Part shown: positions 53,158-61,620 of the stretch, piece after piece
Layout: the number at the start of each line of letters is the position of its first letter
Position numbering within the stretch: the first letter of the stretch is position 1
Source: DASRFR01 sp035651455
Lineage (GTDB): Bacteria; Acidobacteriota; Terriglobia; Terriglobales; Acidobacteriaceae
DNA length: 64,000 nucleotides
Direction: 5' to 3'
Assembly (NCBI GenBank): GCA_035651455.1
Contig: DASRFR010000038.1
Location: forward strand, 1-64,000
Position numbers and translations under genes: made by a program
Notes under the pieces: model-generated
The model's input: the letters and a program-made list of their open reading frames with translations, nothing else
The model's database searches: none
What the model was told of the DNA's origin: nothing

Positions 53158-53286
53158 TCAGCAGTAGTGTTCATCGAGCGGAAGCCGACCGCACTTCGGG
53201 CAGCGAGCGCATTGAAAGATGAAGCCAGCGAGAACAAGAACCGCCAGAACGAGCACGATTACCGCAATCAGCACCCATTCGGCCAT
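53158..53286 (-). CDS. Tiny membrane protein with C-terminal Cys motif (42 residues)
   Basis: This is a very short gene. The protein is one hydrophobic helix (AEWVLIAVIVLVLAVLVLAG, residues 2-21) followed by FQCARCPKCGRLPLDEHYC. It has four cysteines in the order C-x2-C-x2-C and a final C, which could bind a metal or form part of a zinc-ribbon knuckle at the membrane. The start overlaps the stop of the preceding gene (ATGATG, with AGGGG upstream), so it is translationally coupled to it. An ATG one codon earlier is also possible. It has no match I recognise. The small size, clean ribosome-binding region and coupling argue that it is real. Confidence 0.65.
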   Translation of the reverse strand: MAEWVLIAVIVLVLAVLVLAGFIFQCARCPKCGRLPLDEHYC

Positions 53287-53468
53287 CATTGCCCCTTTCG
53301 GCCCCTGCTGTCTCGTTTCTGTGGTGGCGGTTGTACTTCGGCTGTGCCGGGCGGATGAGGGTCCTGCTCTGGCAAGGCCGCATTGCGCCGCGAGCGAATC
53401 TCTATCCAGACTAGTAGAGCAATGGCGATGGCGGTCAATCCGCCCACCAAGATGTGCGAAGCATCCAT
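53286..53468 (-). CDS. Small single-span membrane protein (60 residues)
   Basis: The start at 53468 has AGGAGG eight bases upstream. A longer frame to 53516 exists but is not needed. One membrane helix (HILVGGLTAIAIALLVWIEI, about 4-23) is followed by a cytoplasmic-looking basic and proline-rich tail (RSRRNAALP to RGRKGQ). Nothing catalytic is visible. The stop codon overlaps the start of the next tiny membrane gene, so the two are made together and probably form a complex. It follows the Rnk-like gene by 89 bases on the same strand. Confidence 0.7.
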   Translation of the reverse strand: MDASHILVGGLTAIAIALLVWIEIRSRRNAALPEQDPHPPGTAEVQPPPQKRDSRGRKGQ

Positions 53469-53556
53469 AACTTCGTCCTCCTTTTGCGTGTCTTCAACCG
53501 GTGGCCGAGATTGCATCTGGTCGGCATCGGTTCGAGGTTAACTCTGCTCTCGCTTC

Positions 53557-53970
53557 TCAGGCGGCTACACCGGCGGCCTCCGGTTGATATTCCACTTCCA
53601 AAATGCGGAAGCGTCGCATGCCCGAGGGGACCTGCCATTCAAGCGTAGTACCAGCCCTGTAGCCAAGCAGGCCCGTCCCGATCGGGGCCAGCACCGAGAT
53701 ACGGTTCTTCGCGATGTCAGCTTCCCCGGGGAAAACAATCTGATACGTTGTTACCCGCCCGCTGTTGAGGTCCTTCACCTTCACTCGAGAGTTCATCGTC
53801 ACTACATCGCTCGGAACCTCGCCAGGTTTCATGATGGCGGCACGCTCCAACTCTTGCTCAAGGTCGTCGAGATGCTTCGCATCCCGGTGGCGAAACTGTC
53901 TTGATGATTCGACCAGCCGCTGAAGGCGAATGTAGTCTGCATGCGTTATCGCTATGTTCTTATCTTCCAC
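53557..53970 (-). CDS. Rnk-like nucleoside diphosphate kinase regulator (GreA/GreB C-terminal domain)
   Basis: The protein is 137 residues from a GTG with GGAGG seven bases upstream. A longer upstream frame is rejected because it lacks a start signal. The N-terminal half is a short coiled-coil-like helical pair. The C-terminal half is the GreA/GreB FKBP-like domain. The segments MKPGEVPSDVVTMNSRV, ISVLAPIGTGLLGYRAG and EVEYQPEAAG match what I recall of Rnk. Rnk proteins bind RNA polymerase without cleaving and affect nucleotide pools and stringent responses. The neighbours are a ribosome-hibernation-type HPF gene upstream and two tiny membrane genes downstream. Confidence 0.8.
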   Translation of the reverse strand: MEDKNIAITHADYIRLQRLVESSRQFRHRDAKHLDDLEQELERAAIMKPGEVPSDVVTMNSRVKVKDLNSGRVTTYQIVFPGEADIAKNRISVLAPIGTGLLGYRAGTTLEWQVPSGMRRFRILEVEYQPEAAGVAA

Positions 53971-54067
53971 GATTGTTCCTCCCCTGTAAGGCATTCTCCT
54001 AAGTTCCTCAAAATTGCGAGACTTCATACCGATTTCTCGGTGCTGGCCGGGGCGTGTCGTCGGACTG

Positions 54068-54397
54068 CTATGCCGCGAGGCGGACCGACTCGCGCCCGAC
54101 CCTTGCATCCCGGACTCGTTCCAACTCTCGACCGAATAATCGGCCGATTCTGCCTGTCGCCCGGTCGATCGCGGCAAACAGATCGGGGTCCCTTTCCTCC
54201 ACCGCCACGCGACCAAAGGGCAAGACTTCGGTGCTAATGCGGCACTGTCGTTCTGCCGGGCCGTCCGCCCCTATGCGTACGGTGACCTCGCCCACGCGTG
54301 CGCCAAAACGGGCAAGCCCAAATCGTAGCCGCCGCTCGACGTAGGAAGTGAAAGCCTCAGCAAGATCAATGTCGTTCATGTGCATCACAATGTGCAT
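54068..54397 (-). CDS. HPF/RaiA-family ribosome-associated protein (short form)
   Basis: The 109-residue protein has a strong GGAGGA ribosome-binding site. It is the short HPF/YfiA type: a beta-alpha-beta-beta-beta-alpha fold starting MHIVMHMNDIDLAEAFTSYVERRL, with a basic surface that sits in the decoding centre of idle ribosomes. It has no long C-terminal dimerisation domain. It is the first gene of a minus-strand run (HPF-like, Rnk-like, two small membrane proteins, ABC transporter). It is divergent from an nhaR-like regulator with 131 bases between them. A role in stationary phase or stress is likely from family, and the precise form (HPF versus YfiA) is not resolved. Confidence 0.8.
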   Translation of the reverse strand: MHIVMHMNDIDLAEAFTSYVERRLRFGLARFGARVGEVTVRIGADGPAERQCRISTEVLPFGRVAVEERDPDLFAAIDRATGRIGRLFGRELERVRDARVGRESVRLAA

Positions 54398-54454
54398 TTA
54401 CGTCCTCCTCCTTCGCTGTTGCGATTATGTTTTCACTCTAAGATCAAACTCGCG

Positions 54455-54500
54455 TTAATAAAATTAGATAATGAGGAAGAATTCATTAATAGTTTATTAA
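54455..54500. promoter_or_regulatory. AT-rich divergent promoter region with 8-bp inverted repeat
   Basis: TTAATAAA (54455-54462) and TTTATTAA (54493-54500) are perfect inverted repeats 30 bases apart in the AT-rich gap between the nhaR-like gene and the HPF-like run. Position and symmetry fit an operator for the LysR-type regulator encoded next door. This is inference only. Confidence 0.4.
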
Positions 54501-54528
54501 GTTTGTGGGACCGAAGGAGAGGGATTGA

Positions 54529-55431
54529 ATGGAATGGTTGAATTACCACCACCTGCTTTATTTCTGGAGTGTTGCACGGGCAGGAAGCATCCAGAAGGCA
54601 AGCGAACAGCTGCTCGTATCCCCGCCTGCCATCAGCGCCCAGCTGAAGCTTCTGGAAGATCAACTTGGGGAGAAACTGTTCGCCCGATCAGGTCGCCGGC
54701 TAGCTCTCACCGAAATGGGGAGGACGGTTTTCAGCTATGCCGAGGATATTTTTGGGCTCGGCCGCGAACTGATGGACGTAGTGAAGAATCGCCCGATCGG
54801 CCGTCCACTTCGATTGGACGTCGGGATCGTTGATGTGATGCCCAAGGCTGTCGTTCAGAAACTGCTCGAGCCGGCGCTGCACCTGCGGGAGTCTGTTCGC
54901 ATTGTCTGTCGCGAAGCAACCGCCGACCAGTTGGTTGCGCGCCTGGCGACTCACGAACTCGATGTTGTGCTGTCTGATTCCCCAATGGACCCGTCTCTGA
55001 AGATCCGCGCTTACAGCCATCTTCTCGGAGAATGCGGAGTCAGTTTCGCTGTCGGGCGGAGGACTGCCGCGCGCTACCGGCGCAACTTCCCGGAATGTCT
55101 TAACGGCGCGCCCATGCTACTGCCAACCGACAATACTGCCTTGCGTCGAAACCTCGATTTCTGGTTCGAATCCAAAGGCATTCGACCTATCGTTCTCGGG
55201 GAGTTCGAGGATTACGCGTTATTACGAGCATTTGGAGAAACCGGCGCAGGTGTTTTTCCATTACCGTCGGCAGTGGAGCCCCAGCTACGGAAACAAAAAG
55301 GACTGAGAACGATTGGCACAACGAACGACGTACGAACACAGTTCTACGCTATTACCGCCGGGCGAAAGCTGCAGCATCCCGCAGTCCTCGCTATCCGTAA
55401 CTCTGCCAGGCAGGAACTGTTTCCACGATGA
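54529..55431 (+). CDS. nhaR: LysR-type regulator, NhaR-like
   Basis: The 300-residue regulator has an N-terminal winged helix-turn-helix opening with EWLNYHHLLYFWSVARAGS, very close to the NhaR pattern NYHHLxYFW. A linker helix and an effector-binding domain (about 95-295) with DVGIVDVMPKAVVQKLLEP and HELDVVLSDSP follow, as in NhaR. A GAAGGAGA ribosome-binding site precedes the ATG. NhaR activates Na+/H+ antiporter and osmotic genes in enterobacteria. No antiporter gene is in the window, so here it may control the divergent HPF/Rnk/ABC run. The symbol reflects sequence resemblance, not proven function. Confidence 0.75.
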   Translation: MEWLNYHHLLYFWSVARAGSIQKASEQLLVSPPAISAQLKLLEDQLGEKLFARSGRRLALTEMGRTVFSYAEDIFGLGRELMDVVKNRPIGRPLRLDVGIVDVMPKAVVQKLLEPALHLRESVRIVCREATADQLVARLATHELDVVLSDSPMDPSLKIRAYSHLLGECGVSFAVGRRTAARYRRNFPECLNGAPMLLPTDNTALRRNLDFWFESKGIRPIVLGEFEDYALLRAFGETGAGVFPLPSAVEPQLRKQKGLRTIGTTNDVRTQFYAITAGRKLQHPAVLAIRNSARQELFPR

Positions 55432-55614
55432 GATGTGCCAACAAGAATGAGTAAGTCATTGCAATTAGCGCTAGATGAAAATCGAGCGATGGGCACATAT
55501 TACGAACTAAGGATGCGCAAGCGAGTAAGGCAGGGTTGGCGGCCGTGTTCGACACTCTACAGCGTCGCGCAACCCTGCCATTAGCCACGAGCCAAACCCG
55601 CCGCAGGAAAAAGC

Positions 55615-55923
55615 TCAGCGCTGTGTGGGAAAGGGCAGAGCCTCAGCAAAAGCAGCAATCTTGCCGTCGGGGGAGACCATGGCAATGCGCTTCGACTCGC
55701 CGGGCTGCGTGGGCGCTTTTATTATTGACGGGGTTGCTTCGAGAGCGGGATGCCGCACCTCGATCCAGTTCTCCCAGCAACCATGCGGCGAGACCGTTGT
55801 GGCCGGGAGCGTCATTTCCGTCATGCCTCGCTGCTGCACCCGAATCCCTGTCGGACGATCCCGTGCCTTCTCCATACGCTTGATGAAATTCAGATTATTC
55901 GCGCGCAGGTTTGCAGGGCCCAC
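55615..55923 (-). CDS. Orphan hypothetical protein or gene remnant
   Basis: A frame of about 102 codons (GTG at 55923, or ATG at 55875) has natural-looking codon use and composition, with segments such as RVQQRGMTEMTLPATTVSPH, CWENWIEVRHP and MVSPDGKIAAFAEALP. No ribosome-binding site precedes either start. The frame stays open a little further upstream, into the terminator-like hairpin. It may be a small gene, or the end of a larger gene that lost its front. I do not recognise it, and there is no membrane helix or signal peptide. Confidence 0.35.
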   Translation of the reverse strand: MGPANLRANNLNFIKRMEKARDRPTGIRVQQRGMTEMTLPATTVSPHGCWENWIEVRHPALEATPSIIKAPTQPGESKRIAMVSPDGKIAAFAEALPFPTQR

Positions 55924-55947
55924 CCAAACTGGTTTGCCTGGGTGGGC
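55918..55947 (-). terminator. Strong hairpin after the TIGR03803-type repeat gene
   Basis: GCCCACCCA (55918-55926) and TGGGTGGGC (55939-55947) form a 9-bp GC-rich stem around a 12-base loop, starting about nine bases beyond the stop of the repeat-protein gene. No T-tract follows, so it is a terminator-like hairpin of moderate confidence. Confidence 0.45.
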
Positions 55948-55955
55948 GCCACTGG

Positions 55956-57161
55956 TCAGGGCTGCCTTATCTCGAATACATTTCCGCCCTGGACTCTTTG
56001 CACGATGAAGTTCCTTTGCGTTGTTCCGAACAGGTGGCCCAGTTGGTCGCGAATGAGACCCGCCGCCGGCGCTGCACCGTCAACCCCGCCCAGAAAGTTG
56101 TGAAGCACCGTCACGCGGCCCGTCTGGGTCAGTTCGAATGCCGTTCCATGCGCGTCCGAGCCTCCGTTAACCGCCGTTCCGAAAAGATTTCCAGCCTCGT
56201 CCTCCACTAGCCCGCCATTAGGAGTTGACCCTTCTTTGCCGTTGAACCGGTGCAGAACGGTGTATGTGCCGTTGGGACTGATTTTAAAGATGAGACCGTT
56301 TTGCTTATTGCCGCCCGCGCTCGCCGCACCAAAGAGGTTGCCGGCCGCGTCGATCAAAAGACCAGCTTGCGGAACCGCCCCATCCGCGCCGCCTTGGAAG
56401 GTGTGCAGAACGGTGAGCTTTCCCGTTTTCGCGATCTTGAAGACAGTACCGCAACCAGCCTGCGGGAACTCTGGGCAGGACAGATTTCCGCCGGATTTGG
56501 CGACGCCAAACATGTTTCCAGCGCCATCCTGGATAAAGGGTCCGAATGGCTGGCTACCTTCCGACAATCCATTCAGTTTGTGAACGACGTGCAGCGCTCC
56601 GGCTGGATCCAGGCGAAAAATAGTTCCACATCCCAGCCGACAGTTCGCGCTGCCCCCGAAAAGCGTCGTGCCAAAGATATTGCCGAGCTTGTCCATAAAC
56701 ACGCCGCCGGTCGGCTCTTTGGGAGCAAAATTGTCCAAGCCTCCTTGAAAATTGAACAGCGTTGTCTCTTCGCCATCCTGGGCAACTCTGAAGATGACAC
56801 CGGCGCCGGGACCGCCGTCCGCAACGCCAATCAGGTTCCCCGAACCATCCTGAATGAGAGGAGAAGCGGGATTGGTCCCGGTTGTAGGTGCATCGAAAAC
56901 GAACAGGACCGACTCCTTACCTGTGCTATCGATCTTGAACACCACACCTTCGCCCGTCCCGCCGGCAAATGTCGTTCCGAAAAGATTTCCCCCAGCATCC
57001 ATAAGTAAGGCTGCCTCGGGATTTGCCCCATCCGGAACGCCACCGATTACCTGACCATTGAACTGGTGCAGGGCAACGAAATTTGTTGTTTGTGCTGACG
57101 CCATCGTAGCCGCCAACGCCACGACTGACATGGCCGCACTGAAGAGACTTGGTTTTCGCAT
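55956..57161 (-). CDS. Secreted protein with TIGR03803-type tandem repeats
   Basis: The protein is 401 residues from the ATG at 57161 (AAGGAA upstream). An 11-codon upstream extension is unlikely. The signal peptide covers about 1-24. The mature part is a series of about eight repeats, each with a core such as DAGGNLFGTTFAGG and a following GVVFKID/VLHxF strand. This matches the TIGR03803 choice-of-anchor repeat, which I expect to fold as a beta-propeller. Function of the family is not known; cell-surface or extracellular location is likely. Two Cys pairs (NCRLGC and SCPEFPQAGC) lie in the middle repeats and may form loop disulfides. Confidence 0.85.
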   Translation of the reverse strand: MRKPSLFSAAMSVVALAATMASAQTTNFVALHQFNGQVIGGVPDGANPEAALLMDAGGNLFGTTFAGGTGEGVVFKIDSTGKESVLFVFDAPTTGTNPASPLIQDGSGNLIGVADGGPGAGVIFRVAQDGEETTLFNFQGGLDNFAPKEPTGGVFMDKLGNIFGTTLFGGSANCRLGCGTIFRLDPAGALHVVHKLNGLSEGSQPFGPFIQDGAGNMFGVAKSGGNLSCPEFPQAGCGTVFKIAKTGKLTVLHTFQGGADGAVPQAGLLIDAAGNLFGAASAGGNKQNGLIFKISPNGTYTVLHRFNGKEGSTPNGGLVEDEAGNLFGTAVNGGSDAHGTAFELTQTGRVTVLHNFLGGVDGAAPAAGLIRDQLGHLFGTTQRNFIVQRVQGGNVFEIRQP

Positions 57162-57413
57162 TGTATTTTTCCTTTTGAAATTTTGCGGCCGCATACGCGG
57201 CCGGTTAATGGTTTGCCGTCTTTCCTATTAAGTAAGAATGATTCAACGCTCCGAGTTAGGTCTGTTCTGCGGCAACGCTACGCGACCGAGGAATTTCGCA
57301 TTTGTGTCTCTCTTTCCTCTCTCCGACTTGCGTCAGCGCAACGTTACGATGTGTCGCTTTCCAGAGTAGAAATGGTTGTGGGAGGAGCTGACCTCGCTCC
57401 CCCCTAAATTGCA

Positions 57414-58010
57414 TTAGTCGAGGTTGAGCAATGGGCCGTGATCGTCGGCGAAGTTGCTGGTGTTCAGAACCTGAATGCCAGCCTGGTGGTCTCCATCAAA
57501 AGGTGTCACGGTATTCGCGCAGCCCGCGTTCTGCGCGTCATTGGCATCGGCGAACCACAGTCCCATGTGGTAGAGCTGAATAGGGGCCGTGGCCGGATTG
57601 GTGGTTGCATCGTCGGGAAACACCGCAGGAGCGGCGGCAACGCCTGGTCCATTAATAAAAGTCTCCTTGCTGAAAATGCCGGTGAAGTCTCCGACGCCGC
57701 GGCCGACTTTGTTGGTAATGATGTCGCCCTGGTACCACACCAAACCGAATGGCTTGTTGGGAACCTGGATAAGAAAGGTCGTGAACTCAGTTTTGGCGGG
57801 AAGACCTGCAATTTCCACGTGCATGTTTTGCACTGGTCCGAGGTCGGTAATGGTGACTCGTCCCTGTGCTGATGGAAGGCAGCTCACGGCTCCGGAAGAT
57901 ACGACCAGTTTGAAAGTGATGCTGTCATTGGTTGCAGCAGCTGCTTGGGTACCCATGACAAGAATGCCCATGGCAGTTGCAATCGCTGCTAGCAGAATTG
58001 CTTTGGTCAT
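57414..58010 (-). CDS. Secreted beta-rich protein of unknown function (CHRD-like?)
   Basis: The 198-residue protein has a signal peptide (about 1-26, cleavage after AAAA) and AAAGGA as ribosome-binding site. The mature domain is strand-rich, with VTITDLGPVQNMHVEIAGLP, GLVWYQGDIITN and a C-terminal NTSNFADDHGPLLNLD. It resembles the CHRD or Cu/Zn-SOD-like sandwich in strand order, but the histidines needed for metal binding by SOD are not present. Two cysteines may form one disulfide. It is next to an ECF sigma factor gene on the same strand, 319 bases away, but no link is evident. I do not recognise the family with certainty. Confidence 0.7.
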   Translation of the reverse strand: MTKAILLAAIATAMGILVMGTQAAAATNDSITFKLVVSSGAVSCLPSAQGRVTITDLGPVQNMHVEIAGLPAKTEFTTFLIQVPNKPFGLVWYQGDIITNKVGRGVGDFTGIFSKETFINGPGVAAAPAVFPDDATTNPATAPIQLYHMGLWFADANDAQNAGCANTVTPFDGDHQAGIQVLNTSNFADDHGPLLNLD

Positions 58011-58329
58011 AAACGTGTCCTTTTCTTGTGCGTTGTTCGTTAATGCGTGGTCTAAAGCTACTCGGCAGAAAACCGAATGGCAGTTTTTCGCTGTCGCTAC
58101 TGCTTTGCTGTACTTCTCCCTGGGTAAGATTTGGTGATGTTGAGTTACGGCCTGATCGGTTTCACTGGAAAGGTGGGAGCCAGTGTTTGGTTTCCAATCT
58201 CAGCCGCGGTTGTAGTTTCTATACCATGCCAACCATACGCGTAACCTTGCCCACAGACGTCAAGACGAGGTCAAGAGTTTGTAAGCAAATTCATCCATCG
58301 CTCATCAAGCGGAATGGAGGTCTTTCGTG
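58011..58329. other. Intergenic region between sigma factor and secreted protein genes
   Basis: No gene is seen in these 319 bases. It contains the 5' leader of the secreted protein gene with a ribosome-binding site at its edge, and presumably its promoter. A candidate ECF-type -35 (GGAAC) was looked for on the minus strand and no convincing pair was found. Confidence 0.4.
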
Positions 58330-59013
58330 TCATGCGCACACTCCTCGAGTTGTGTTCGCTGCTGAATTGAAGCTGGAGTATGACAGCCCATTCGATTTGC
58401 CAAGATACGGGCTCAGGCGATTGCGTAACTGTAAGCGCGCTCGCCACAAACGTGCCTTGACTGCAGACTGAGTCAGCTGGAGCACCTCTGCTATTTGCTC
58501 AATTTGCAGTCCTTCGACATCACGCAAGACGAAAATGACTCTTATGCTCGGTCGCAATTCGCTCAGCGCTGCTCTTAGCTGGTTCCGCAGCTCAGAGTTT
58601 TCAACAACTTGTTCAGGATCGAGGGCCCGATCCGCCATATCAACGCGGGCACCGCGGTCTGGGGTCGCCTCCTCATCAATGGAGATCTCTTTTACCGAGC
58701 GCTGCTTCCGCAGCTTGTTAACTGACTCGTTAATGGTGATGCGAATCAGCCAGGTGGAGAATTGAGAATTCTCCTGAAACTGGTTCAGCTTCCGAAAGGC
58801 TTTTAGGAACGCCTCCTGGACAGCGTCTTGCGCATCCTCCCGGTTACGGGTGATATGTTGAGCGACGCGAAGCAGTCTGCCATCGTGCCGCTTGACCAGT
58901 TGCTCGAAGGCGCTGACACTTCCATTTTTGCAGGCGTTCACGAGGCCTAGGTCGTCTAGCATCTCTTCAGCTGAACTCGCCTGTGGCTTACCAATGAGCA
59001 CTTTTGTTTTCAT
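58330..59013 (-). CDS. ECF (RpoE-like) RNA polymerase sigma factor
   Basis: The 227-residue protein has complete region 2 (DAQDAVQEAFLKAFRKLNQF with the following STWLIRITINES) and region 4 (SIRVIFVLRDVEGLQ, then the helix-turn-helix LQLTQSAVKARLWRAR). The linker between them is charged and carries an ISIDEE-type segment. A C-terminal tail of about 15 residues ending in a cysteine (TRGVCA) is extra. No anti-sigma factor gene follows on the strand, and the gene is divergent from the CadC-like TPR protein 251 bases away. Regulation could therefore be by the tail, by transcription, or by a distant partner. Confidence 0.9.
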   Translation of the reverse strand: MKTKVLIGKPQASSAEEMLDDLGLVNACKNGSVSAFEQLVKRHDGRLLRVAQHITRNREDAQDAVQEAFLKAFRKLNQFQENSQFSTWLIRITINESVNKLRKQRSVKEISIDEEATPDRGARVDMADRALDPEQVVENSELRNQLRAALSELRPSIRVIFVLRDVEGLQIEQIAEVLQLTQSAVKARLWRARLQLRNRLSPYLGKSNGLSYSSFNSAANTTRGVCA

Positions 59014-59264
59014 TACTTTCGGCTTTCTAGATTTTCAACATGGACGTTTCGTGGTTGTTGCTCAGCCTTTTGGCTGTTACCCACCCTTAAGGACCGAGGG
59101 GCGGAGAGCAGGCGCTTGTGGCATCCCACCGATTCCACTAGAATTCCGCCTATTCGCCGCCAGACCGCCGGCCCAATTGCAAAGTAGGCGGCGCCGCTCG
59201 CAATCGTCCTTAGCGGCTTGCTAAAAACTTCGAGGGAAATTCCAAATAAATTGCAAGGACAGGC

Positions 59265-61595
59265 ATGTCCGAACAAACAAAGGTTTTATACGAGTTCGGA
59301 AGATTTCGTTGCGACCCGGGGGAACACCTCTTATTGCGCAATGGCAGACCCCTGCCCCTATCTCCAAAGGCATTTGAAATCCTGGTCGTTCTGATTCAGA
59401 GCAATGGAAGGCTCATGACCAAGGATGAACTCATGCACAAGGTGTGGCCCGACACGTTCGTGGAAGAGGCGAACCTGACAGTCAATATCTCCGCGTTACG
59501 GAAGGTGTTGGGCGAGAACCCAGAAGGCCAGCCCTATATTGAGACTGTTCCCAAGAGGGGTTACCGGTTTTTGTCGCCCGTCATAGAGCTTGGAAGCGAC
59601 CGGACTTCCGTCAACGTGCCGGCACAGGCTTCCAACAGTCAGCAGGGAGTGGCAATTGGGCGTTCGGCAGCATGGCAGGCGTGGTCGCGTCGCTTGTGGA
59701 TCGCGGCGGGATTAATGCTCCTCGCAATCATGGTCGTGCTCCTGGTCTCCAGCCGCCCCGCCAAGCTAACGGACAAGGATACGGTTGTGCTCGCTGACTT
59801 CGCGAACTCTACCGGAGACCCTGTCTTCGATGATGCCTTGCGGCAGGGGCTTTCCTCGCAGTTGGAACAGTCTCCATTCTTGAATTTGCTCTCCGACGAT
59901 CGCATCGCCAAAACTTTGTCGCTGATGTCCCGGCCGAAAGATGCGCGCTTGACACACGAAGTGGCTCGGGAAGTCTGTGAAAGAACGGCAAGTGCTGCGG
60001 TTCTGGATGGAACAATTGCGCAGGTCGGCGAGCAGTACCTTCTCACCCTGAAAGCGATTAACTGCTCAACCGGAGAATCACTAGGGAGCGCGGAGGAAAC
60101 GGCGAGTGATAAGGATCATATTCTCGCCGCCCTGAGCAAGTTGGCTTCAGGGATTCGCAGCCAGGTAGGCGAATCGCTGGCCTCAGTGCAGAAGTATGAT
60201 GCACCCGCGGAGAACGTCACCACTCCATCGTTAGAGGCGCTTAAAGCGTACAGCCTTGGGTATCAGGCCATGGTTGTGAAAAGCGACTATGGTGCCGCGA
60301 TCCCATTATTTCAGAGGGCGATCAGCCTCGATCCCAATTTCGCCATGGCCTACGCGAGAATGGGAACGAGTTATTTCAATCTTTACCAGACTGTGGCTGC
60401 GACTGAGAGCGACCGCCGCGCCTATCAACTGCGAGAGCACCTGAGCGAGCGCGAAAGGCTCTACATTGCCGCACACTACCAAATCGTTGTGACTGGCAAC
60501 CTGGAAGCAGCCAGCAAGGCATGCGAGGTGTTGGCGGAAACCTATCCACGCGAAGCTCCGTACACCAACCTCGGCATCATCTACAGTCAGCTGGGCGATT
60601 ACGATAAGGCCCTCAGCGCTTTCGAAAGCGCGGTGAGAATCGGTCCGGGAACCGGCACCAGATATGCGAACCTTGTAAACGGATATCTGCAACTCAATCG
60701 GGTCAACGATGCCCTGGCCGCTGTGCAGAAGGCGAAAGCAAACCAGGTCGACTCTCCCGAGATCCATGTGAATCTTTACTGGTCGAACTTTCTCAAGCAA
60801 GATACTGCGGGGATGGAGCGGGAGGCTGCCGCCGTCATCGGCAAACCTGGTTACGAAGATCAGATGCTCAACTACGAGTCCGATACCGCTCTCTATCGGG
60901 GACAGCTCGCGAACGCGCGAGATCTGTCGCGGCGTGCCATTGCATCTGCCCAGAAAGAAGATGATAAGGAAGTGGCGGCCGTCTATGAGGCGCAAGCCGC
61001 GGTACGGGAAGCGCTGGTCGGTAATACAGGCCCGGCGAAAGAACAGGCCCACGCAGCTGTGGCCTCTTCCCACGGCAGGGATGCGGAAGGTTTGTCTGCC
61101 ATAGCACTTGGGCTAGCCGGTGACTCCAAATCGGCCGCGCGCCTGGCCGATGATCTGGGGAAACGCTTCTCCGAAGACACTATTGCGCAGTTCACTTACT
61201 TGCCAATAATCCGTGCCGCTGGTTTCCTGGGTGACGGCAATAGCCGTAGGGCAATAGAGGCGCTCTCGGTCGCGGCTCCCTACGAACTTGGCGGCAATCT
61301 GTTGACTTTAAACTTCGTCCTTTATGCAGTATATGTCCGCGGCGAAGCTTATTTGCAGGCGAAACAAGGCGCTGCCGCGGCTGCTGAATTTCAGAAGATT
61401 CTTGATCATCCGGGAGCAGTGCGGAGTGAACCAATCGGTGCCCTGGCCCAACTTGAACTCGGCCGAGCATTTGCTTTAGCAGGGGAGAAGAAGAACGCTA
61501 AAAACGCGTATGGAAATTTCCTGACACTCTGGAGAGGCGCGGATGCGGAAATAGCGATTCTGAAACAAGCGAACGAAGAGTACGCCAAATTGTAA
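59265..61595 (+). CDS. CadC-like winged-helix protein with membrane span and TPRs
   Basis: The 776-residue protein combines three parts. Residues 1-107 are an OmpR/PhoB-type winged-helix DNA-binding domain (LSPKAFEILVVLIQSNGRLMT, then VNISALRKVLGE and the wing PKRGYRF). A single membrane helix follows near 145-166, then an extracytoplasmic domain with a TolB-like N-terminal part (VVLADFANSTGD) and TPR units from about 325 to the end. Such one-component regulators bind DNA from the membrane and sense outside signals. The fusion is very common in Acidobacteriota. The gene is divergent from the ECF sigma factor, so it may act on that intergenic region. Confidence 0.9.
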   Translation: MSEQTKVLYEFGRFRCDPGEHLLLRNGRPLPLSPKAFEILVVLIQSNGRLMTKDELMHKVWPDTFVEEANLTVNISALRKVLGENPEGQPYIETVPKRGYRFLSPVIELGSDRTSVNVPAQASNSQQGVAIGRSAAWQAWSRRLWIAAGLMLLAIMVVLLVSSRPAKLTDKDTVVLADFANSTGDPVFDDALRQGLSSQLEQSPFLNLLSDDRIAKTLSLMSRPKDARLTHEVAREVCERTASAAVLDGTIAQVGEQYLLTLKAINCSTGESLGSAEETASDKDHILAALSKLASGIRSQVGESLASVQKYDAPAENVTTPSLEALKAYSLGYQAMVVKSDYGAAIPLFQRAISLDPNFAMAYARMGTSYFNLYQTVAATESDRRAYQLREHLSERERLYIAAHYQIVVTGNLEAASKACEVLAETYPREAPYTNLGIIYSQLGDYDKALSAFESAVRIGPGTGTRYANLVNGYLQLNRVNDALAAVQKAKANQVDSPEIHVNLYWSNFLKQDTAGMEREAAAVIGKPGYEDQMLNYESDTALYRGQLANARDLSRRAIASAQKEDDKEVAAVYEAQAAVREALVGNTGPAKEQAHAAVASSHGRDAEGLSAIALGLAGDSKSAARLADDLGKRFSEDTIAQFTYLPIIRAAGFLGDGNSRRAIEALSVAAPYELGGNLLTLNFVLYAVYVRGEAYLQAKQGAAAAAEFQKILDHPGAVRSEPIGALAQLELGRAFALAGEKKNAKNAYGNFLTLWRGADAEIAILKQANEEYAKL

Positions 61596-61605
61596 TAGAG
61601 CTCTT

Positions 61606-61620
61606 CCTCGGCCTCCGAGG
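61606..61620 (+). terminator. Short GC hairpin after the CadC-like gene
   Basis: CCTCGG and CCGAGG form a 6-bp stem with a 3-base loop ten bases after the stop codon. There is no T-tract, so the evidence is weak. Confidence 0.3.
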
